A DNA stretch of 53,348 nucleotides from Dinochytrium kinnereticum (taxonomy: Eukaryota > Chytridiomycota > Chytridiomycetes > Chytridiales > Chytridiaceae): NCBI GenBank assembly GCA_027604005.1, contig JADGJT010000135.1, positions 1 to 53,348 of the forward strand, written 5' to 3'. Positions 11,801 through 25,057 of this stretch are shown in pieces (position 1 is the first letter of the stretch; every line of letters begins with the position of its first letter). A program made the position numbers and the translations under genes. The notes under the pieces are model-generated. The model ran no database searches. It was not told the origin of the DNA and saw nothing but the letters and a program-made list of their open reading frames with translations.

Positions 11801-14800
11801 AAGCACTAGCCAAGCTCTCGTCAATTTCGTGAGTAGCTTTTTCAGCAGCAGCCTTCTCCATCACAGAGCAAGCAAGGTCAAGGTTATCAGCCACAATAAT
11901 ATACACTACTTGTTCCGGAATTGATTGCTTTATATGTCAGAAAAAAAGACTTCGGATGAGAAATACCTCCGTGTATCCATTCTGAAGCAGAAGACTTCGA
12001 AGCTGTGACATCATGCTAACCCTTAATGGTTCGCGCGAGCTAACAGAGGCAAGGCTACCTAAAAAAAAGTGAGTAGAAAGAAAGAGTTAAATAATATATA
12101 AAAAATTAAAAATCAAGCTCTTAACGCATGGATCAAAATAGCCATCGCGCTCAACTAACCCGCCAGATTTTGAACCATTAAATGCGCTGCTTTGCGCATT
12201 CTATCTTCGCTAGGTTCAAGTGCAAAGTCCTTCACTACTAACTCTCTCGTAGCAATGCTAGCTATCGTCACACTACGCTCTACCACGGGGGAGATAATCT
12301 ATTCACGATGAACGCCGCGAGCAAGAGAACGAGATTTACCTCTCTGATCGCACGGTCAATAGCAATGTAAACAATCCGCTTCAATGACGGCTGGGCATTG
12401 AAAATGGGAAGATTCGGGTTAAACGTCAAGTAAGAAGCCAACTGGGGATATCCAACTTGAGCTTCCTCTGCTACAGAATTAGACACGATAACTCCGGGAA
12501 GAAAATACCAGGAGACTGAGAGGATAAAGTAAGAGAGGGCGGTTGAAGGGCGATCGAGATAGGAGGCGTTGCAATGTTTTCATCGTTCAGTGCAACAATT
12601 TTTGGTTGGTCTCGGGATATTTTGCTCTGCCTGTTTCGAAGAATGAAGGACGGGGCAATATCTAACAATTATGTATATTTAGTAATTAATAAAACTCAAA
12701 GCTCAAATCTAAATCCAAACCTTTGATGTCCAGACGAATTTTTTTACACAAAACCTCTACTTCGAACTTTAAGTTAAGACGCAAGTCAGCAAAGTGGTAT
12801 AACTCCGCTAGAAGTTTCATAATCGCCATTAACCACGGGTTCGGAGGCTTGAAAATCTTGCTGTTGTGACACTGCTCAAGGACTTTGCAGCAGAAAGGAA
12901 TGACCACAATGAGTCTATCACTGTCGTAGCCTTCGATCAGCAAGTCCTTTGTTGAAATTTTAGGCTCAATAGTTACGTAGTAATCAAACCTTAAATGCCA
13001 GATTTTTGTGCTTAATTGGTCGGTTTTTCGCTAAGGTGATTCCACCAAGCCAAGTTCCTAAGTTTTTCAGTAAGGATCTTTCCGATGATGAAGTGACGGT
13101 CTTTTCGGAATTCAGGAGAATCTTAATATTCGAATAGGTTTCGTGTAAGATATTCCTATGAAGAGCAGGTTGCTGAAGCGACTCGAGGAAGGAAATATAC
13201 AGCTCGTGAAAGTTCGGTTCGATACTTGAACGCTTCACAACAATATAATGGCTAAACCATCGGAAATGTGTTTCCCGCAATATCTCTTTTAACTCCAAAA
13301 TCTTCAACTCGAGGTTATCGAACGAGACGTTATTGATGATGAACAGAATTTTATCCTGCACAGTTTCGCCTGGTACTTCGAAAGAATCCTTATCAGCTGC
13401 TTCCAAAAGGGTATCGAGCTTAAGAGCTGTAAACACCGCCTGTTCGCCATTTCGGACATCCCGTGGCTGCCCTGCTCCCATCGCTGCTGTTGAAGGGTCC
13501 CCGCCCAATGGATCCAGCCTATTCGTCTGTTGCTGACTTTCAAAGTTCCTGATAAATGCTATAATCTCGGGATGTGCTTGATGGAGATGAGGAATTTGAA
13601 GAAGCAACGTAGAGTATTGTGGCCACTCAACAAGGCGAGATTGGAACTGCAAAAGGGCTTGGCTACCAAATTTGAAGAGTTTTGATCCAATTGGTTGACG
13701 AAGGGCCTCGAGAACAAATGTTAAGGCCGTCATTAAGGTTGAGGTAACAACGATAACACTTTGAATCAGAGCCCCAAAGAGAACACTCGTTGCGTACAGA
13801 TGCTTATCCGGATAATCCTTTAAGCAATTCTTTGACTCCTCAAAGAGCACGCTAATGAAGCAATTGTACATATCAACCTCCCGCTTATTCGTAGAGTCCC
13901 GAAACTTCTTTAGAATATCTACGATTTGAGGGATAGTGATCATTCCCTTGTAAATTTTCTCGAAAATAGCGTCAACTTCTTCTCCTACATCCGCAGACAG
14001 AATAGACTCGGGTTGTGAGATAGGGAAGTTCGCAAGTCGAGGGTATGCTTGTCGACAAGCGCTTGCAACTTCCTTTAGAATTTCGAGATTATCAGATGAA
14101 AGAGAGCTGTAATGGGTGAGATTTGCATAATTGGTAGATAAAGAAACTCACATACTCCTACTATGTAGGATTGTAAGAAAAATTGCAACCACATCAACAG
14201 ATAGCGGGACGGATTGATGAAACGGGCTAGACGCATCCGGTCTAATGCTCTGAGAGGTTACTTTTTCGTTCAAAAACTCCAAACAAGCTCGAACAAATGC
14301 ATTGCCATCAGACCGAATACGATCTTGAAGCCACTTTTCCAAATTAAGATAGTCTCTTCTTGATGCCAACGCGGCAAGATCAATTGAAAATGAATAAGGC
14401 TTTGTTTCCAATATCTGAGGCAAGGCCTACTCCAATCTAGTAAGTGCACAAAAGGCTAGCAATACTGTACCTTAATCTCCTGAGCGATATCCAATATTCG
14501 GGAAAGCAGACTTGGATCCTTCGAATAAAGATGAACCAGTCCAGCAAGAGTCAGTGAATGATTAAGTTGCCATAGGAGCGGCAGTACGGCTGCTGAGTTC
14601 GGATGGCCGACCAAAAACATCATAACAAGATTCGAAGCCAGCTCTTTATGCAAAGGAGACCACGGAACCTGAGAAATATGCAACAGTCAGCCACAGAGAA
14701 TCCAGCCCTCACGGGAAAAGATGTAATTCTAACCGCTAGCTGCGCAAGGCCAAGAAGGATCAACTCCGGTGAGTGTTGAAATGATAATTCGAGAAACACT

Positions 14801-15565
14801 TTAACATCTTCATAAAGTTCCTTTTCAGATAATCTCATAAAGGTATCAAGCAAATCAAGATTGTTCCAAGGTTGGTTGATGATAGCGTTGAAAAGAGCTT
14901 TTCCTGCCGCGGGGATAATCAACGATTCGTTGATCACATGACGAGTGGTTTGCAATCCATCGAATAGCTCGGGGGTAAGCTGAACTGCATGCTTCAGAAA
15001 CGCAAATTGACCCTTTGGATATTTCCAGTCATCGAAAAACACTTGGATCGGAAAACGATGTAGATCCTGGTGGAAGCCATCAACAATCCACAACTTTGCA
15101 TTAAAGGAATTGAGTTTACCTTCAACACTATTCGTGAGGACATAAGCACAACATTCAGGGCTTTCGCAGAATCCACATCAAATGATGGGTTGTCTAACTT
15201 TCGGAGTACCCTGACCCAATCCAGAGTTTTGGTCTGAGTTCCATTAGTGCCACCAACAACCGATATGATCTCACCAATTGCAAGATGGTAGTAATGAAAA
15301 TTTCAATATCCCAGGTTTGCAAAGGCCTCACGTCCGAATCATCTAAGCCAGAGAAAACAACCTTCCCGATTTCAGGCAAGGTGTCCGACTCAGGCCAATT
15401 GGTGTGGGTTAGGCACATCATGGTTAATACATCCGCGATAGCATCTTCAGATAGAGAATTAATTTGTAGAAAGCCGCCATGGTTAAGAGCCGCTCGTAAA
15501 GCATTACTGGATGACGTTGCAACGTATCCAATATCTTTCAGCAGTCCTGCAAGGCTCGTTGCCAT
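8896..15565 (-). CDS. NOT1: CCR4-NOT complex scaffold subunit NOT1
   Basis: Scaffold of the CCR4-NOT deadenylase, which shortens mRNA poly(A) tails and represses translation. It spans 22 exons from 15565 to 8896 and encodes 1,876 residues. Domains in order: N-terminal HEAT-like region ([40 protein letters not shown]), the MIF4G-like region that binds TTP-type partners ([20 protein letters not shown]), the CAF1-binding MIF4G domain ([19 protein letters not shown]), the CAF40-binding region ([13 protein letters not shown] through [12 protein letters not shown]), and the C-terminal NOT1 superfamily homology domain ([40 protein letters not shown]). Several tracts are nearly identical to animal and yeast NOT1. 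Introns are 33-101 nt. Human CNOT1 is about 2,370 residues, so the linkers here are shorter. It starts 37 bp from the divergent SLC1 start codon. Confidence 0.96.
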
Positions 15566-15602
15566 TTTGTAGGATTCTGAAAAAAAAATTTGGCATCGAA
15601 AA
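15566..15602. promoter_or_regulatory. Very short bidirectional region between NOT1 and SLC1
   Basis: Only 37 bp lie between the NOT1 ATG (minus, 15565) and the SLC1 ATG (plus, 15603). It contains a run of A residues on the plus strand. Transcription start sites for at least one gene must fall inside the partner's transcribed region, unless an upstream non-coding exon exists. Confidence 0.4.
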
Positions 15603-16825
15603 ATGAACCTCCTTTACTACTTTGCGGCCCTTTTGCTGATATTGGGGTTTAATCTCAGCTCCAGAGTGCGATTCTATGTCCGCCTGATCCTGCTCCTCAT
15701 AGTCGTGATGATTTCTTGTGTGTTTGGGCTTGTGATGGTGGTTTACCTTAAGGCGAAGGGGCGTGAGCGCGAGGCAAATGGTTACATTGCACGCTGCATA
15801 GCCGTGATCGGCCCGCCAGTTCTCGGTTTATCTATCACTGTGGAAGGAAAAGAGAATCTAGAGGGAGTAGGTCGGCCTGCGGTTGTTATAAAGTAGCGAT
15901 CATATATACCCTTTACTTAAAGATAATCAGCAATCACCAGAGTGAACTAGATCTTGTTATGATGTAAGTTCATTTTGAAACCTGTATTATATTTAAGATA
16001 TTTAGGGGATGTTTACTTCCGCCATTCACAGTCGTGATGGTACTGGATTTAAATTGTTGGATTATGCTCTAAATTGTTTGTAGGCCAAATCTGACTTAAA
16101 ATGGGTTCCGCTTATGGGACAATACAGTAAGAGAAATCAGATTTCAAACCTCTAATATTGGCAGTGATGATTGCTCAAAATGTCTTCATTGACAGGTAGA
16201 GTCTTTCAGAGCTTTGACCAAGTGCTGAGTATTATAGGAAGAACCTCAAGAACGCTTTAGATACGATGAAGCACGTTTCTGAGGAATTGACGAAGAGAAA
16301 GGTTTGCCTCTTTTTCAGCTGATCTAATACGCAGCTTGCGTTATTCATGTACCCTGAGGGTACCAGATCGTATCAGACCACGAACGAGCTTTTGCCCTTT
16401 AAGAAGGTATTGGAGTATTAGATTATGGCTCTAACGTGGTGGTTCAGGGCGCTTTTCATCTTGCCATTCAGGGCCAAAGCCCCATTGTTCCCATAGGTTG
16501 AGGCATATTTTGCATGAAAGTGCTAAATTTTTAACAGTGACGTCGTCCTATCATTCAGCTTATAATTTGAAAAATGGACTTTTTGAAGGAGGGAAAGTCA
16601 GGATAAAGAGTATGTGATCTTGACGGGGATTAATCTCTTCTAATAAGCCACATGCATTTAGTTTTGCCCAAGATAGATACCACTGGCCTGACAAGCAATG
16701 ATGTGGAGGCGTTGACCAAAAGCACCCATGAGCTGATGCTTAAGACGCTCCGTGAAATCTCTGAGCCTGTTCCATCCTTTGCTGAGCCTCTGAAAGAGCG
16801 TGCACCGAAGGCCAAGAGGGATTAA
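15603..16825 (+). CDS. SLC1: 1-acyl-sn-glycerol-3-phosphate acyltransferase (PlsC family)
   Basis: Transfers an acyl group from acyl-CoA to lysophosphatidate, giving phosphatidate in the ER or lipid-droplet membrane. Ten exons: 15603-15892, 15931-15963, 16006-16039, 16084-16126, 16165-16195, 16238-16301, 16335-16406, 16448-16496, 16538-16609, 16662-16825, encoding 283 residues (yeast Slc1 has 303). The first 50 residues contain two hydrophobic segments. The catalytic motif NHQSELD is formed across the first splice junction. The substrate motif YPEGTRSY and the block LLPFKKGAFHLAIQGQSPIV are typical of fungal and animal AGPATs. Several exons are only 31-49 nt long. It is divergent from NOT1; SPAG17 starts 107 bp downstream. 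Confidence 0.94.
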
Positions 16826-16932
16826 GGCTGGTCCGTACTTCCGTGACGAATGCGTATGTGCAGCATCCACAAGTTGGCCTTTTGAAACAAATAAAGATTG
16901 TCAAATTATCTTAACATTGACAACTTTTGAGT

Positions 16933-19900
16933 ATGTCCAAAAAAGGAGCGACTCCTGCAGCAACGATTCCTTACCACAATGTTCCCCTAAACGATGTATT
17001 TTTTGCTTTCACATGCGATAACGCACTAATTAGTAAAAGGAAACTTGGAAGGCTTTCATTTTCATGGTGCTTTCTGACTGTGATGACCATGAGTCACTAT
17101 TGTTCCCACAGCTCTACAACCACATTGGAACCGGCTACCGTCAAAGATTCTCCGTAATCTCAAAGGCAGATGTCATTACATGGGTAAATTTATCCATTTA
17201 ATGTGGTGTATCTCACCTCTTACAGGCATTGGAAAATGTCAAGGCATATGATGTGTGCAAAGAGATAAAAAGTGTAATAGATTCGACGCAATCAGATCCC
17301 GATATCCCGGATAATCTCATGGGTCGTTTGTTAAAGTTGAGATTTCTAGTGTTAAAGCAGGAAGGTCTTGAATCAAGAAATTCAGCAAAACAAATCAAGG
17401 TAAATAACTGTCAGCTGCATGCAGAGCTGATAACTTTTTAAGGAGCAAACTGAGCAGGTCCCCTCCATGACGGAATCCATAGAGGTTCCAAAAAATGGGA
17501 AGCTTGGAAAGAAAGATGAAAAGGAGAAAGATCGTCCAAAGCAAGCATCTCCCAAAAAATCTTCAAAAGGTATTTAGGTTGGTTATGCTGGGGAATAAAA
17601 ACCGGCAGAAAAGGCAACAGTAAGGTAGTAGATGCTCCTTCGAGACCAGAATCAGCACAGGCGACGATAGAACCCTCAAAGCGAAAATTGAAGTTACGTG
17701 ACAGAAAGAATAAGGCCGATTCTAAGCCTGCTTCAATAGGTTTGATTCTCTTAATATTCTTCTCTACTTATATATCAAGATGATGAGCCTGAAGATGGAC
17801 CAGACGTCTATTACGCTCTCCGGGACTTTAACGTACCAGGCGTCATCAACTGTTTGATGGAAGAAAACGACATTCCCGTCCATGCCATTGCCGTCATACC
17901 GTGCTCTGAGATTAGTTGCTTGGATCGAGCCGGACCCTTAAAAAAAGGGAGAGACTTTCGACTCACAAAATACTTCAGCTTCTGTATTCAAAATACGCGG
18001 GAGTTTGCCCTTCTTGCGAGTGACGAGTCTTTGTGGAAACAAGTCGCATGGTGTGAGATAGAGAAAGAGTCTTCTATGGATTTTAAGGAACTGTTTGACG
18101 CTATAGCGAGAAAGCTTTATGAGATTTTGAAGGAGGAGACTCTTTTTAGCTCTTTCTACTCCATCGAAAATGTCATACAGATTCCGACTTATGAAGAGGC
18201 TGGGATTGGGAAGCATGAGTTGAAACTATACGAAAGTATCCTATCAGAAAACACATATGCTCCTATAGAAGCGCTTCTTGGACTTGCGGTAGAGCTCGTA
18301 ATACGCCTGATACCTGACGATGAATATGAAGTCTCGGGTGCCGAAAACATGCCCATTTTAGACGATACGGGATTTATGACTTTATACATGAACAATCGAT
18401 TGGAGCGAATGTGGTTTACCGATCTATCCAAAGAAAGAGCAAAGGATTGTGCAAGGTAGGGATATCACTGCAGAATTCGCATATAAATTATTTTTAACTT
18501 TGAGGCAGGAGGCTACTTAAATATGGAGACGAATACAGCCAGGCACTTTATGGGATGGAAAGATTATCTGCTTACGGAGTTAATTTAATTGACATGCTAC
18601 AATCCATGTTTGAGATTCAGCCGCTTGCTCCAGCCAAGGTTCAGAGATGTGAGAGGTTAATACCCGCGCCAGAGATATCGTATTATGAGGCAGCGGGAAT
18701 ACCTCAGGTGCTTGGAAAAGAAGTGCTGGAGAGAGCTCTTCTGCAGAGAGAATTTGAAGATATTTTGAGTTGTGATGTTGACCAATGGAATTTGGATTCG
18801 TGGTGTTGGGTGGAGAGCTTTGATAAGCATACACTGCAGCAGGTACTTATTGGATTTTTTTTGCGTATCCATGATAGTCGAATTCCAACAGGTTATGAAC
18901 GGCGCCAAAAGCCTTCTACCCTTAGCCTTGATCAGGACCACCACTTTGCCCGGACGGAGACTTCTGATTGCTTATCATGGCTACGGTCGCGTTTCTGATC
19001 AGAGTGCTAAAATATCTAGCAACGTTAGGGTAAGGACCCTATCGTTTTTAGCTTTGTTAGCTGAAACTAAGGTTTTCTAGATTAAAACCAGGGTTAACTT
19101 TGGTCTGTTCCATGATCTTGATGAGAACTATAGGTCTTTTGTCCAGCCCTCAAGCCATGAAACACCAAGCGCTTACATGGCTGGGGACCAGATTGTACAG
19201 CATAGTGATGACGTTTCCGTCTTTTATACTTCGTGGGGATCAAATCTACACGTTCACAATATCAGCTCGATGTATGCCGGGACTGGTCAGCAATATTTAT
19301 TTCTACTTCAACTTAACTCAAATCGTTCGTTTTATTCCGATAGATTTCTACACCGTCCTAACTTGCCATGATCAGTCCATTATTTGGGGAAATGAGGAGT
19401 TGTCTAAAGATGGCGCTTTCCTAACCGCGAGTTTTGAGAATGGCACCGTTCTGCACGTGAATAGAAAGCATGACTCCATATCTGTGAATGTGTCACTTCC
19501 AAGTGGCCTCTTTGTCGAATTGCGACGGGACGGGACAGTGGCTCAGCGTATCCTGAAACAAAAAGATCTAGAAACTGCGACATCGACCTCACGAATTGCA
19601 GAAATGAATAGAGTTATCTTATCGGATGTATAATGGATTCCATAACACATGAAATGCCTAACAGCTTCTAATAGGGCACAGTCCTCCGATTTTTCTCCGG
19701 GGATACAGCGGAAGTCCTTTACCCAACAGGCAGCACATCCACAAAAACCAGCAGCGGCTGGACGAGCGCAAACATCGAAGGCCATCGTTTAATAACCACT
19801 TCTACGGGTGAAGTTCAAGCTACCACCCCAATTCGAGCCATCAAGGAAAGTCACATTGCTCTAGGGAAGGTTATTCAATCTCGTGAGGACTCCGTAAGCC

Positions 19901-20959
19901 TCACATTGACGAAGGATGGAATGGCGATTGCTGAGCATTGTGATAGAACGAGAATACTATCCACTTTCCCTGCGGACAGATTCGATTTTCAGAGTAACGA
20001 GTGGTCAAAGGGTGAACAGAAGTCGGTTGTGGTTTGGTCGGAAGGGATGGCAACAGTGTCTATCGACGCGTTGAAGAATGTTGGGGTCACACTACCTAAC
20101 GGGGCGACGTTGAAAAGGAACTTGGAAAAGGATGGGCCCGTCAAAGTGTTTGGATTCCGATTTGAACAGGCTAGTGAAGGGGATGTTTAGAAATGCCGTA
20201 ATCTAACTTTTAATAACTGTAGAACGATTGCGTGCTGAGCTTCAGCTCAACAGGCAAGGCGAATCTACTGCCCAATCGTAGCTCTCCCGAAGTTTATGAC
20301 CTAAACTGGGTGACTGGTGAGTTCTCCCTAGTGGATAGCAGTGGGGTCGAAATTGAGGTCAAGGCAGACGGAAAAGCAGAGGTGAGCATATCAAGCATAT
20401 CATTGAACAAAAAACACACACGCCCTAGCCTCCTTCAAGAAGTTTAAACCTCTAACATTTTAATCCAGACTCGACAGGCCCAGGATCTGAAGGCAATAAG
20501 GAAACCGAAAGATACTCCACGAGTCCCCCCGAAGAAGCTGGTCGAGTACTTGAGAACATCATCCGACATCCGGTCACCCTCTCCGCTAAACCCACCACGG
20601 CTTTTTGTTGTCGAAGAAGATGGAAGCGGGTTCGAGATGCTCCGTGACGAGGATGTGTGGCGGTATTTAAAGCGCAACCCGCGCCTTCAAGTCTCAGAAG
20701 AAATCCTGACAGATAAGCCAGATGCTGTGCAATTGTCGATCATCAAACAGTTGGAGAAGAGACCAGGGGTACTCGGCGAGTCGCAAATGGCAATTCTTCG
20801 ACAGGTAAGAAAAAAACTCTAGTTGCACCTTTCTCTTGCTGTATTCATTGAGTCAAATTACAAAAAAAAACAAAACAGATCACACGTCATCAGCCGATGT
20901 CAAAAGAAACCAGGCGCACTGTATGTGCATTGACTCCTGCCAAAATAGAGATGAAGTGA
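16933..20959 (+). CDS. SPAG17: Sperm-associated antigen 17 / PF6, axonemal central-apparatus protein
   Basis: Structural protein of the C1a projection of the 9+2 axoneme, needed for flagellar beating. The early exons are resolved: 16933-16995, 17040-17183, 17226-17399, 17443-17569, 17614-17739, 17781-18455, then one beginning at 18509; the last exon is 20879-20959. Family hallmarks are the N-terminal block ETWKAFIFMVLSD, a Lys/Pro/Ser-rich linker, the acidic DDEPEDGPDVYY that opens the core, DKHTLQQVL in the middle, repeated beta-strand segments with tyrosine/glycine and DG turns (FENGTVLHVNRK, VELRRDGTVAQR), and the C-terminal PPRLFVVEEDGSGFEMLRD. The spliced product is roughly 1,100 residues, about half of human SPAG17 or algal PF6. 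The C-terminal ASH-like part of the animal protein is missing. Some internal junctions, especially 18,850-19,400, were not fixed. Confidence 0.88.
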
Positions 20960-21124
20960 AACACGTAATAAAGGAAACATACAGTCAAAAAGAAGAAAAG
21001 AAAAAAGAAACAGCATCAGATCTCCAAGTTCCACCTGATGATATTCATCCTATATGCCTGTGTTGCAAATCCCATTCAAAACTTCCACAACTTAATCTTA
21101 TTCCCCAATGCCACAGGCGGAGGT

Positions 21125-21697
21125 TTAACCCTGCCGGGCTTTGTTAATGAGTTTTGTGATGTGAGGGTTGACCTTGAACTTGGATAAAGCCTTCTCTCCC
21201 AGCGCATGAGCGCCGCCAACCACTCCAACGCAGTCGGGAGCATTGCACCAGCACTTGAACGGCTGGGCCATCTCCCACTCGGTGGAGGGGTAGAAGAAGG
21301 TGAGCTCCGAACCAGGCGACAAATCTTTGAGCGCGACAATTCGCAAGTTGGTCGTGTCAACGAAGACAGATGGCGAGCAAGAGTGATTCTTTCAAACAGT
21401 CAACAAAAACGCAATCCTTTTATTGGTGCAAGCAGTTACCATGTACACCAGACCCGACTCCGGGTTCAGCTCAATGTGTTGATCCTCCTCAATTTGAACG
21501 GTGCTCCATCGCTTCTCAGCGCCTTTGGTGAAGCCCTCAAGCGTGACGATCTCTTCCCCCTTCCCAAAAGCCCTCTGCGACACCAGCTTCGACGAGAACT
21601 CCCCCGGTCCAAAGCGCACCACCTCCAGATGATCGTAGCTGGGGTTCCTCGTCGCTTTTGAGCTCAAGAAGCGAGTGATCTGCCCTCTCAATCTCAT
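21125..21697 (-). CDS. Small SET-domain protein
   Basis: Two exons, 21697-21440 and 21388-21125, with a 51-nt intron, encode 173 residues. After splicing the protein contains the SET signature NHSCSPSVFVDTTNLRIVAL, formed exactly at the junction, then LSPGSELTFFYPSTEWEMAQ and a cysteine-containing tail (CWCNAPDCVG) like a reduced post-SET motif. The first half (FGPGEFSSKLVSQRAFGKGE) fits the first SET strands. Almost the whole protein is one SET fold with no other domain. It may be a lysine methyltransferase; the substrate is unknown. It belongs to a group of short fungal SET proteins without assigned function. It is convergent with SPAG17 and 69 bp from the GLRX3 stop. Confidence 0.82.
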
Positions 21698-21766
21698 CTC
21701 CAAACAACAAAAAAAGAAAAATTGTCAAACGATCTCATCTCTCCATGCGGTTCGGCGCACGTCTTG

Positions 21767-23137
21767 TCAGCAAAGCGTTTTGAATTCTCCTGTCTCAATC
21801 AGCTCCTTGACGATGTCTAGACCGCCCATGAGCTCGCCCTTAATGTACACTTCGCCACACGCAAGAAAGGTGAGGTTAGACATGCGGGATGCAAGGCCCG
21901 AGATACCATCTGCCTGTGGTATCTAAGTATTCAACTCACGCTGAGGGTACGTCGGCCAGTTGCTAAGCTCCTTCAGTCCGGCTCGGACTTCTTCATCCTC
22001 AAGAATGTCAAATGTATCAAACTTGACCTCCTGATCCTGCAATAGCTTAACAATCTGTTCAGAAAGCTCGGTTAGCTCAGCGCCTCCTCTTGTGAGTTAG
22101 AGCATCAATTACCTGACGAGAAAATCCGCAGCGGGGTTGTTCAGGGTTTCCTTTCATGAAGAGCATGATGTTGGCCTGGTTGATTCTGCAGCCAATATTT
22201 TGAACTATGAGTAACTTGTCTGCGTCAAACTAAACTATACTCACAGACGATTCAGTCGGCTCTCAAGATTTTCGGGCTTTGGAAAGGTGTTCTCAAACTC
22301 ACCGCTGGCTATCAATTCCTTCAAAATGTCCAGGCCACCGATTAACTCTCCATTAACATAAACTGATAACAAGTCAGAAAAGGAAAATCGTAAGAATGAA
22401 TGCGATACTTTGAGGATAGGTGGGCCAGTTGCTGTACTCCTTCAATCCAGCTCGGACATTCTCATCAGCCAAAATGTTGAAAGATCCATACTCGACACCT
22501 TTCTCTCCTAAGATCTCCAGCAACTGTCGCGAGAAACCACACCGTGGTTGCTCTGGAGTACCCTTGATGAAGATCATGACGGGATGAGAGCTAACGAGGG
22601 CCTTGAGTCTCTCGGCAGAGTAGGCTGGGGTTTCGGTGGCAGCGGTATCCGGCTTCAGCAACGGTGCCGCCTCCATCTTTGAGATCTTTTCGACTGATGA
22701 AGTGAGGAGAGGTGCATTTGCGCCTTCGATGGTTTGGGTGATTTTGTTGTCCTGAAGGGAACATGGTTTACATGTAGCTTCAAAACGGTGCTGCGCATCT
22801 TACCACAATGATGAGGAAGGTGGGAACCATGGCGATCTCATACTTCTCAGATACCTCAGGGAACTCTTCAGCCTCAATCTTTTCAGGGTTAGTTAGGACT
22901 TCTTATGAATGGACGGTGCCCACCTTGAGGAAAGGCAGGGTAGGGAACCTTCTCGACAACTCGTCAAAAACCTAGCCAAGATGAGCCAATTGCATTCCCT
23001 TACTATGAAACCTCATCCATATCCTTGCTCTGCTGAGCCCATGTTGCAAAGAAGTTCAGAAGTACTATTCTTCTCTCCTTGAGAAAGGACGCCAGCTGTT
23101 GCTCGCTTTCAATAACGATGGTGTTTGATTTGGACAT
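21767..23137 (-). CDS. GLRX3: Monothiol glutaredoxin with thioredoxin-like domain and two Grx domains
   Basis: Cytosolic iron-sulfur-binding glutaredoxin of the Grx3/Grx4/PICOT family, which works in iron delivery and sensing with BolA partners. Eight exons: 23137-23012, 22971-22924, 22878-22804, 22751-22409, 22362-22245, 22185-22113, 22054-21940, 21849-21767, encoding 326 residues. A thioredoxin-like domain occupies about residues 1-105 with [14 protein letters not shown], where the second active-site position is Ser and the first is not Cys. Two glutaredoxin domains follow, each with [14 protein letters not shown] and NWPTYPQ plus a GG(L)DI/V motif. Yeast Grx3 and Grx4 have one Grx domain and animal GLRX3 has two, so this gene has the animal-like architecture. 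It is followed by DAHP synthase in the same orientation, 53 bp upstream. Confidence 0.95.
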
Positions 23138-23190
23138 TTTTGTGAATGATGAAATTCTTTGGATGTGTACTATGGGATCATCTTGTTGCT

Positions 23191-24800
<1,610 letters not shown>

Positions 24801-25057
24801 TCTGATGATGGGGGGTGAAAGAGACTGTTTCTTTTTCTTTTTTTTTTTTCTTTTGTTTTTGAAATGAATCTAATCTTGTGTTACCAACGTTCCACCTCGA
24901 GCCTGGCCACCGCCATAATGTGACTATTTACCCAACGCTGTAAGATGCGTCTCAACCATATCCCCATGCGAGATGCAAATGTCAATACGCGACGAAAACA
25001 AAAACACAGGTAAGAATAAAAGAAGCAAAGCGCCCGGTAAGAGCAAATAGTATTATT

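Noticed and set aside
12947..12989. A 25-nt intron in NOT1 before the CAF1-binding domain
   Set aside because: A nearer AG would give 25 nt, but using the next acceptor gives 43 nt and restores the conserved run K-D-L-L-I-E-G-Y without an insertion.
15067..15119. A 26-nt intron in NOT1 after exon 2
   Set aside because: A later in-frame acceptor gives 53 nt and a better family fit, so the very short version is not needed.
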